From: Chloroflexota bacterium
GTDB lineage: Bacteria; Chloroflexota; Dormibacteria; CF-121
NCBI GenBank assembly: GCA_005889285.1
Contig: VBFF01000017.1
Coordinates: 1 to 10,709 of the forward strand
DNA: 10,709 bases
Reading direction: 5' to 3'
Position 1 is the stretch's first letter; the number at the start of each line of letters is the position of its first letter. The notes under the pieces are model-generated. The model worked only from the letters and a program-made list of their open reading frames with translations. It ran no database searches and was not told the origin of the DNA. A program made the position numbers and the translations under genes. Positions 1 to 5,702 of the stretch are shown here, in pieces.

Positions 1-849
1 AAGCGCTCGCTGCATGGTCAGCACGGCGCCGTCACCCTCCGCGGGGGCGGCCATGTCGAAGGCGTCGTTGCTCGAGCCGTAGCCGATCACCTCGGCGTAG
101 ATGCGCGCCCCTCGGTGGCGGGCGTGCTCCAACTCCTCGAGCAGGAGGGCTCCGGCGCCCTCCGAGATGACGAAGCCATTGCGCTCCTTGTCGAAGGGGC
201 GGGACGCCTGTGCCGGATCCTCGTGCTGGGCAAGCGCCCGCATCGCGCAGAACCCCGCATAGACGACCGGAACGAGAACCGCCTCGGAGCCACCGGTGAC
301 GATCGCCTCGGCATCGCCGCGGCGGATGGTTTCGAACGCCTCCCCCACAGCCCCGCTGCCGGTGGCGCAGGCGGAGACGACCGCCATATTCGGGCCCCGC
401 AGGCCAAGCGCGATCGCGATATGCCCGGAGGCGGTGTCGGTCAGCATGTTCTGGATGAAGGTCGGGCTGACCCGCTTGAGGCCGCGCTCCTGAAGGATGC
501 GCTGCTGTTCGAGGAAGACCCCAAGCCCGCCTGCCGCACTGCCAAAGATGACGCCCACCTGGTCGAGCAGGCCGTTGCGCGCCATGCCGGCATCGGCGAA
601 GGCCTCCTGCGCGGCGACCAGTCCGAGCTGGGCATAGCGGTCCATCCGCCGGAGCTCCTTGGGCTCGATCCGGCCGGTCGCGTCGAAGCCCTTCACCTCG
701 CCCGCGATCTGCACCGGAAACTCGCTGGCGTCGAAGAGCGTCACCTTCCCGACTCCGGACTGGCCTTCCAGCATGGCGGCCCAGGTGCTGGGCGCATCGA
801 GACCGACAGGCGTCACCGCCCCCACTCCGGTCACGACGACGCGTTTCAT
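1..849 (-). CDS. fabF: 3-oxoacyl-ACP synthase II (KAS II), partial, catalytically intact
   Basis: Elongating condensing enzyme of type II fatty-acid synthesis: it joins malonyl-ACP to an acyl-ACP in the cytosol. The reading frame is open to the left edge, so only the first 283 residues (of about 410 usual) are visible. It opens with the KAS N-terminus (RVVVTGVGAVTPVG). The nucleophile elbow is intact (S-A-C-A-T-G, Cys161), followed by helix and the IRRGDAEA / TGGSEA segment typical of FabF. The catalytic His/Lys/His part lies outside the window. The ATG overlaps the fabD stop as ATGA, so translation is probably coupled to fabD. It is the last visible gene of acpP-fabD-fabF. It is a clear paralogue of the FabF-like gene at 3237-4439 and is a useful reference for what that copy has lost. 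Confidence 0.95.
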   Translation of the reverse strand, partial: MKRVVVTGVGAVTPVGLDAPSTWAAMLEGQSGVGKVTLFDASEFPVQIAGEVKGFDATGRIEPKELRRMDRYAQLGLVAAQEAFADAGMARNGLLDQVGVIFGSAAGGLGVFLEQQRILQERGLKRVSPTFIQNMLTDTASGHIAIALGLRGPNMAVVSACATGSGAVGEAFETIRRGDAEAIVTGGSEAVLVPVVYAGFCAMRALAQHEDPAQASRPFDKERNGFVISEGAGALLLEELEHARHRGARIYAEVIGYGSSNDAFDMAAPAEGDGAVLTMQRAL

Positions 850-1817
850 CCCGACGGCGAAGGGGTGAGGACCCGGGCGACCTCGCGATCGTTCAGGGTG
901 ACGACATGGGCGTCCTGGCTGATGCGCCGGATCAGTCCGGAGAGGACTTGACCGGGTCCGATCTCGAGAAATTCCGCGCTACCACGGGCGAGCATCTCGA
1001 CAACGCTGGCCGTCCACTGGACCGGTTTGAGGATATGGTCGGCCAGCTCCTTGCGGATGTCATCGGCACTCGTCAGGATCGTGCCGGTGATATTGGCGAC
1101 GACAGGAATCCGGGGCTGACGGAGCGGAAGCCGAGCGACGATTTCGCCGAATTGCGCCGCGGCTCGCGCCATCAGCGGCGAATGCGAGGCGATGCTGATC
1201 GGCAGCCGCACGACCCGGGTGGCGCCGCGCGCGCGGGCGAGCTCGGTGGCGCGATCCAGCGCCGGGCCTTCGCCGGAGAGCACGATCTGTCCAGGAGAGT
1301 TCGCGTTGGCCACGGTGATGACGCCAAGCGCGCCGGCTTCGGCGACGACTCCCTCGAGTAGGTCTTTGTCGAGGCCCAGCACCGCGAGCATCCCACCCGG
1401 CCGCAGGGTACCGTTCTCTTTCATCAGCCGTCCGCGTTCGCGGACCAGCACGAGGGCATTCTCGAAGTCGATGACGTCGGCCGCCACCAGCGCGGTGAAC
1501 TCGCCGAGGCTGTGCCCGGCGACGTACTGCGGCGAGATCACCTGCCCCATGGCCTGCCAGCGCTCGCGCAGCGCATTGAGACAGGCGATGCTCACGGTGA
1601 GGATGGCCGGCTGGGCGTTGATCGTGTCGTTGAGATCCTGTTCGGGTCCTTCAAAGCACATGCGCGTCAGCGCGAAGCCAAGGATCTCGTCGGCGCGCTT
1701 AAAGACCTCACGGGCGGTGTCGGAGACGTCGAAGAGCGCTTTGCCCATCCCGACGTATTGCGAACCCTGCCCCGGGAAGACAAAGGCCACCGGGCCTGCC
1801 CCGTAGGGGACGGACAT
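846..1817 (-). CDS. fabD: Malonyl-CoA:ACP transacylase
   Basis: Transfers malonyl from CoA to acyl carrier protein, supplying extender units for fatty-acid synthesis; cytosolic. The protein has 323 residues, normal for FabD. The N-terminal FPGQGSQ motif is at about 14-20, the catalytic Ser103 lies in GHSLGE, and the carboxylate-binding Arg is at about 128 (RERGRLMKE). The catalytic His212 lies in ASHSPLM, and the C-terminal EIGPGQVLSGLIRRI block is present, so the enzyme looks active. The ATG at 1817 places the FPGQGSQ motif at the usual distance. It lies 14 bases after the acpP stop without a convincing Shine-Dalgarno, so coupling to acpP is likely. Its stop overlaps the fabF start by four bases. 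Confidence 0.97.
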   Translation of the reverse strand: MSVPYGAGPVAFVFPGQGSQYVGMGKALFDVSDTAREVFKRADEILGFALTRMCFEGPEQDLNDTINAQPAILTVSIACLNALRERWQAMGQVISPQYVAGHSLGEFTALVAADVIDFENALVLVRERGRLMKENGTLRPGGMLAVLGLDKDLLEGVVAEAGALGVITVANANSPGQIVLSGEGPALDRATELARARGATRVVRLPISIASHSPLMARAAAQFGEIVARLPLRQPRIPVVANITGTILTSADDIRKELADHILKPVQWTASVVEMLARGSAEFLEIGPGQVLSGLIRRISQDAHVVTLNDREVARVLTPSPSG

Positions 1818-1831
1818 CGGGAGGTTGGGCG

Positions 1832-2077
1832 TCAGGCGACGGACACCTTCCCTTTGACGTAATTCCAGGCTTCGCCGACGGTGCGCAGCTTCTGGGCGTC
1901 TTCATCCGAAATCTCCATCCCATATTCCTCCTCGAAGGCCATGATCAGCTCGACCAGGTCCAGCGAGTCGGCCTGCAAGTCATCCGTGAAGGAGGCTTCC
2001 GGGGTCACCTTCTCGACGTCGACGCCAAGCTGCTCCGCGATGATTCCGCGGAACTTGTCGAAATTCGCTTCGGCCAT
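1832..2077 (-). CDS. acpP: Acyl carrier protein
   Basis: Small acidic carrier (81 residues) that holds the growing acyl chain on 4'-phosphopantetheine. The attachment site Ser38 lies in the classic D-S-L-D-L-V-E context, in a four-helix ACP layout with the acidic helix II sequence FEEEYGMEI. It is the first gene of the minus-strand operon acpP-fabD-fabF. Its start has the clearest ribosome binding site in the window: AGGAGG on the minus strand at 2083-2088, five bases before the ATG. This contrasts with the neighbouring genes, which lack one. The strong site fits the high ACP output a cell needs. Confidence 0.97.
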   Translation of the reverse strand: MAEANFDKFRGIIAEQLGVDVEKVTPEASFTDDLQADSLDLVELIMAFEEEYGMEISDEDAQKLRTVGEAWNYVKGKVSVA

Positions 2078-2082
2078 CCTTC

Positions 2083-2088
2083 CCTCCT
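2083..2088 (-). promoter_or_regulatory. Ribosome binding site of acpP
   Basis: Perfect AGGAGG on the minus strand, five bases upstream of the acpP ATG. It fixes that start and implies a 5' leader, unlike the probably leaderless gene on the other side of the intergenic region. Confidence 0.85.
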
Positions 2089-2122
2089 ACTGGTTCTTGA
2101 AGTTGCGGGCACGGTCTTAAGC

Positions 2123-2132
2123 CCAAATTTGG
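2123..2132. promoter_or_regulatory. Perfect palindrome CCAAATTTGG upstream of acpP, candidate operator
   Basis: A 10-bp perfect palindrome lies in an AT-rich island of the 195-bp divergent intergenic region, 46 bases before the acpP ATG. Immediately beside it (2134-2144) is the near-palindrome CTAT-ACA-ATAG, which holds -10-like hexamers on both strands (TACAAT on plus, TATAGA on minus). No good -35 accompanies them. The position suits an operator or promoter for the acpP operon. Which protein binds is unknown, and it does not resemble the FapR or FadR sites I know. Confidence 0.35.
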
Positions 2133-2219
2133 TCTATACAATAGCGAACCGCGACCGGGAGCGCGAATACCCGGGCTTCCCCGCCGGAGATGTATCCCCC
2201 TGGGCGGCCCTTGGTTACG

Positions 2220-2260
2220 GTCCCGTTCAGCCCAATCGTAACGATGCGCAAAAGCGGGAC
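2220..2260. promoter_or_regulatory. Nested dyad symmetry, candidate operator of the FabH-like gene
   Basis: Two inverted repeats share the same centre, base A2240. The inner arms ATCGT/ACGAT (2235-2239 and 2241-2245) are separated by one base. The outer arms GTCCCG/CGGGAC (2220-2225 and 2255-2260) are separated by 29 bases. The outer right arm ends two bases before the -10-like TAAAAT, so a protein bound here would cover the -35 region. The structure lies upstream of the expected transcription start, so it is more likely a DNA operator than an RNA hairpin. Confidence 0.45.
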
Positions 2261-2261
2261 T

Positions 2262-2267
2262 TAAAAT
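2262..2267 (+). promoter_or_regulatory. -10 element TAAAAT of a probably leaderless promoter
   Basis: TAAAAT matches the TATAAT consensus at five of six positions and ends five bases before the GTG at 2273. Transcription would therefore start at or next to the first base of the start codon. No good -35 is visible; the inner dyad occupies that place. This supports the GTG start of the FabH-like gene, which has no properly spaced Shine-Dalgarno. Confidence 0.5.
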
Positions 2268-2272
2268 GAGGC

Positions 2273-3235
2273 GTGACCTCGGCCTCGATGCCTTCGCTTG
2301 CCCAGGCACGTCGCGGATTGGCCCTCGGGGCGATCGCCGGCCTGGGGGTATACCGGCCGCCGGCCGATGCCCAACCCGCGCGGCGTGTCACGGGCGCCGA
2401 CCTGACGGGTGTCTCCTACCGGGTGCAATCGGACCAGGGTGTGTCAACCCCGGCATTGGCAGCCGGTGCCGCGCGCGCCGCCCTGGGCGCGGCAGACGTG
2501 CCCACCTCCGACATCGAGATGATCATCGTCGGCACCACCACGCCGGACGTGCTCTGGCCGACGACCGCCTGCCTGGTGCAGACGGAGTTGAAGTTGCCGA
2601 TGGTGGCCAGTTTCGACCTCTACGCGGCTGAGACCAGCGTGCTCTCGGCGCTCAACGTCGGAATCCGCTATGTGGCGGCCGGCGCGCGGGCCCTCCTGCT
2701 GATCGGCGCCGAGTCGGATAACCAGTTGGTCGATCTGCCGGGACAGGGGGGTCGCGTTCACGGCCGCGGAGCAGCCGCCGTGGTGCTGACCTCCGCTGGC
2801 GACGACGGTGGGGTGTTGTCGACGACCGCGGGCGGCGCGGCGCAACCCGACGGCAATGGCGATGCCCAGGATCGAACCCTGTTGCGAGGCCTCACCGAGG
2901 CGGCCGCGGAATGCCTTCAGAAAGCACACCTGGCGATCTCGGAGATCGACCTGGTGATTGGCGAGCAGTCGGCGCCCGAAATCACGCAAGCCTGGAGCCG
3001 GCTCGCCGGCGTGGCATCGAGCCGCATCCTGCTGGATGAGGCGCGCTACGGATCGTTGCTGGCGGCTGCGCCGCTGACGGCGCTCTACGACGCGGTCAAA
3101 AGCGGGCGATTGCAAAAGGGGATGACGGCCCTCGTGCTCTCCTGTGGGAGCGGCCCGACCTGGGCGGCAGCGTGTCTGCGGTGGGGCGGCGGAGGGATCG
3201 CAGAAGCGAGCCCCGGTGCGGAAAGGCGAGCGTGA
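2273..3235 (+). CDS. KAS III (FabH)-like protein lacking the whole catalytic triad
   Basis: Thiolase-fold protein of 320 residues that aligns along its length with FabH, the ketosynthase starting fatty-acid synthesis. Recognisable blocks are IIVGTTTPDVLWP, SFDL-x-A-A near 114-119, GAAAVVL-like near 166-172, and GPTWAAACLRW near 294-304. Every catalytic position is changed. The Cys of the AACSG-type elbow is Glu120 (A-A-E-T-S, codon GAG at 2630-2632). The His of the PHQAN-type motif is Glu231 (I-G-E-Q-S). The Asn of the GNTSAAS-type motif is Ser261 (Y-G-S-L-L). The CoA-binding W-x-x-R-T-G-I block is also absent. The fold therefore seems kept while condensation and decarboxylation chemistry is lost. 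The GTG start follows a -10 directly; ATG 2288 is the alternative. It ends one base before the FabF-like gene. It could be a non-catalytic partner, a divergent thiolase-fold enzyme, or a relic; function is unknown. Confidence 0.8.
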   Translation: MTSASMPSLAQARRGLALGAIAGLGVYRPPADAQPARRVTGADLTGVSYRVQSDQGVSTPALAAGAARAALGAADVPTSDIEMIIVGTTTPDVLWPTTACLVQTELKLPMVASFDLYAAETSVLSALNVGIRYVAAGARALLLIGAESDNQLVDLPGQGGRVHGRGAAAVVLTSAGDDGGVLSTTAGGAAQPDGNGDAQDRTLLRGLTEAAAECLQKAHLAISEIDLVIGEQSAPEITQAWSRLAGVASSRILLDEARYGSLLAAAPLTALYDAVKSGRLQKGMTALVLSCGSGPTWAAACLRWGGGGIAEASPGAERRA

Positions 3236-3236
3236 A

Positions 3237-4439
3237 ATGGTAAACGGCTCGCGGGTTGTCGTCACCGGGACCGGCGCCATCACCTCGCTGGGGCACACCA
3301 CACGCGAAACCTGGGAGGCGGTCAAGGCGGGTCGATCCGGCGTGCGCCGGGTGCAGGCCTTTGATCCGTCCGGGATGCCGAGCCAGGTCGCGAGCGAGGT
3401 CGTGGATTTCAAGCCGGAAGCCCGGCTCGACCGCAAAGAGGCGCGCCGCATGTCGCGATTCGTCCAGTTTGCAATGGTCGCCACTCGCGAGGCCCTCGAG
3501 GGCTCGGGACTCAAGATCACCGAGGCGAACCGGGACCAGGTCGGCGTCATCGTGGGAAGCGCGATCGGTGGCCTGGAGCAGATCGAGGAAGCGCTGACCG
3601 TCCTCAAGGAACGAGGACCCTCGCGCATCAGCCCCTTCACCGTGCCGATGATGATCGCCGACATGGGCGCGGGCATGATTTCGATCGCCCTCGGCGCGCG
3701 AGGGCCGAACTACTGCACGGTTTCCATCCGGCGTGGCGACGCGAAGGCCATGATCGCGGGTGGAAGCGAGGCCTGCGTCACTCCCCTTGCGTTGGCCGCC
3801 TTCTGCGCCTCGCGGGCGGTCTCGACCCGCCAGGTCGAGCCCCAGCTGGCCAGCCGTCCCTTCGACCTGGAACGCGACGGGTTCGTCATGGGGGAGGGGG
3901 CTGGGATCCTGATCCTCGAGCAGCTCGATTCGGCGCGCAAGCGCGGTGCCCCGATCATCGCCGAGATCGTCGGCTACGGAGCGACCGCCGATGCCAGCCA
4001 TATCACGGCGCCTGACCCGGTTGGCGCCGGTGCCGCCCAAGCGATGAAGCGCACCCTGGCCAAGGCGCGGGTCGCGCCGGAGGACGTGAGCTACATCAAC
4101 GCGCACGGGACCGCGACCCAACTGGGTGACGTCGCCGAAACGCTGGCGTTCAAGGACATCTTCGGTGAGGCCGCCTACCGGATCCCGATCAGCTCGACCA
4201 AATCGATGCTGGGCCATCTGCTCGGCGCCGCAGGTTCGGTGGAAGCGGTCATCTCGGTGAAAGCCATCGAGGAGGGCGTTGCTCCACCCACCATCAACCT
4301 CGAGCACCCCGACCCGCAATGTGACCTCGACTACATCCCGGAGGGAGCGCGCGAGCTCGACGTCAAGCTGGCGCTCTCGAACTCGTTCGGCTTCGGCGGC
4401 CACAACGCGTCATTGCTCTTCAAGCAATTCCGAGGCTAA
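3237..4439 (+). CDS. KAS II (FabF)-like protein with the nucleophile elbow deleted
   Basis: FabF-family protein of 400 residues, close to family sequence throughout: RVVVTGTGAITSLG at the start, RGPNYCTVS, MIAGGSEACVTPLA, His290 in NAHGTATQLGD, Lys322 and His327 in STKSMLGHLLGAAG, and SFGFGGHNASLLF at the end. Between Ser163 and Ile164 (bases 3725/3726) about 15 residues are missing, in frame. Family members, including the paralogue at 1-849, have A-C-A-T-G plus the following helix there, so the catalytic Cys is gone. The protein cannot condense by the normal mechanism, and the lost helix is in the fold core. Either it is non-functional, it works structurally, or the reads were mis-assembled. 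The ATG at 3237 is preferred over upstream in-frame codons because it starts the family N-terminus. It follows the FabH-like stop by one base, with AAAGG ten bases upstream. Confidence 0.85.
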   Translation: MVNGSRVVVTGTGAITSLGHTTRETWEAVKAGRSGVRRVQAFDPSGMPSQVASEVVDFKPEARLDRKEARRMSRFVQFAMVATREALEGSGLKITEANRDQVGVIVGSAIGGLEQIEEALTVLKERGPSRISPFTVPMMIADMGAGMISIALGARGPNYCTVSIRRGDAKAMIAGGSEACVTPLALAAFCASRAVSTRQVEPQLASRPFDLERDGFVMGEGAGILILEQLDSARKRGAPIIAEIVGYGATADASHITAPDPVGAGAAQAMKRTLAKARVAPEDVSYINAHGTATQLGDVAETLAFKDIFGEAAYRIPISSTKSMLGHLLGAAGSVEAVISVKAIEEGVAPPTINLEHPDPQCDLDYIPEGARELDVKLALSNSFGFGGHNASLLFKQFRG

Positions 4440-4443
4440 CCGT

Positions 4444-5697
4444 TTGATCTTCCTCAGCGATTTCCTCAACGCTGAGGTGGTCGACGTTCGACAGCATCGC
4501 GTCGGGCGAGTTCGCGACCTGGTGGTGGTGATGACCGAGCCCTTCCCCAGGGTCACCGGCGTCATCCTGAAGGGCAATCGCAAGGTGCGCTCACTCGATT
4601 GGTCGGTGGTCCGCAGCTGGGACAACAAGGAGCTCAGCCTGAAGGTGGACGCCGGCAGCTTACAGCCGCACAGCCGTGCCGATACCGAGCTGTGGCTGGC
4701 ACGGCAGATCCTCGACAAGCAGATCGTCGACATGGACGGCCGCCGGGTGGTGCGAGTCAACGACCTGCAGCTTTCCCAGGTCGAAGGCTCGATGCTCGTC
4801 ATCGGCGTCGATATCGGCAGTCGTGGGCTGGCGCGCCGGGTCGGGATCGAGGGGCTGGGCCGGCGCGTCACGGCGGCACTCGGGCTGGACTGGCCGCAAA
4901 AGCTCATCTCCTGGGAGGCCGTCGACCCCGTGAAGACCGACGTCAGCTCGGTCAAGCTGCGGATCGCCCACACCAAGCTCGCCAAGCTCCATCCGGCCGA
5001 CATCGCCGACATCGTCAATGAGCTCAGCCCCGACGACCGGAGTGCCGTCTTCGCCGCCCTCGATGACGAGAAAGCCGCGGATACGTTGGAAGAGATCGAT
5101 GAGCCGCAGATGCAGGCCTCTATCCTCGAGCGGCTCGATGTCGAGCGCGCCTCGGACATCCTGGAGGCGATGGCCCCCGACGAGGTGGCGGACCTGCTCG
5201 CCGACATGCCGCGCGAGCGGGCGCAACAACTGCTGCAGAAGATGGAGGAGGACGAGGCGGGCGACGTCGAGGAATTACTCGCCTACCGTGAGGACACGGC
5301 TGGTGGCCTGATGACCACCGAGTACGTCGCCGTCCTGCATACCCTCACCGCCGCCGAGGCGATCGAACGGTTGCGCGAGCTCGAACCCGATGCCGAAAGC
5401 GTCTACTACGTCTATGTCACCGATGAGGAGGAGCACCTGCTGGGGGTCCTCTCCCTGCGCGACCTGATCGTGGCCAAGCCCGAAACGAAGATCCGTGACT
5501 TCATGATCAAGAACGTGATTTCCGTGCGCCTCGACGCGGGGCCGCGCGAGGTTGCCGAGGTCACCTCGAAGTACAACCTGCTGGCGGTCCCGGTGGTCGA
5601 CGAGCACAATCGGATTCACGGCATCGTCACCGTCGATGACGTCATGGAGCGGGTCATGCCGGCGCGGGCCGGCGGGCGCCGCCGCCGCATCTTCTAA
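4444..5697 (+). CDS. Soluble MgtE-like sensor: PRC barrels, MgtE N domain and CBS pair, no membrane domain
   Basis: Predicted cytosolic protein of 417 residues. Two PRC-barrel-like segments (about 1-60 and 84-165) are followed by an MgtE-type superhelical N domain (about 175-278, repeats such as HPADIADIVNEL and MAPDEVADLLADMP). The linker TAGGLMTTEYV and two CBS domains (about 288-345 and 350-405) come next, then an arginine-rich tail. True MgtE channels continue into five membrane helices, and none exist here. In MgtE the N and CBS domains sense Mg2+ and nucleotides. Here they probably regulate the Nramp-family transporter encoded five bases downstream. The start is TTG at 4444, eight bases after GAGG within the end of the FabF-like gene. 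The first in-frame ATG (4531) would cut the first PRC barrel. Function is inferred from domains and neighbour. Confidence 0.85.
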   Translation: MIFLSDFLNAEVVDVRQHRVGRVRDLVVVMTEPFPRVTGVILKGNRKVRSLDWSVVRSWDNKELSLKVDAGSLQPHSRADTELWLARQILDKQIVDMDGRRVVRVNDLQLSQVEGSMLVIGVDIGSRGLARRVGIEGLGRRVTAALGLDWPQKLISWEAVDPVKTDVSSVKLRIAHTKLAKLHPADIADIVNELSPDDRSAVFAALDDEKAADTLEEIDEPQMQASILERLDVERASDILEAMAPDEVADLLADMPRERAQQLLQKMEEDEAGDVEELLAYREDTAGGLMTTEYVAVLHTLTAAEAIERLRELEPDAESVYYVYVTDEEEHLLGVLSLRDLIVAKPETKIRDFMIKNVISVRLDAGPREVAEVTSKYNLLAVPVVDEHNRIHGIVTVDDVMERVMPARAGGRRRRIF

Positions 5698-5702
5698 CCG
5701 TT

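Noticed and set aside
115..951. Plus-strand open frame of 278 codons opposite fabF and fabD
   Set aside because: Shadow of the intact minus-strand fabF, whose motifs are unmistakable.
3144..3236. Upstream extension of the FabF-like gene from an in-frame start at 3144
   Set aside because: It would overlap the FabH-like gene by 92 bases and add residues absent from the family; the conserved N-terminus begins at ATG 3237.
2444..4403. Two long minus-strand open frames (410 and 435 codons) opposite the synthase genes
   Set aside because: High GC leaves few stops in shadow frames. The translations are Arg/Gly/His-rich with no motif, while the plus strand clearly encodes FabH- and FabF-like proteins.
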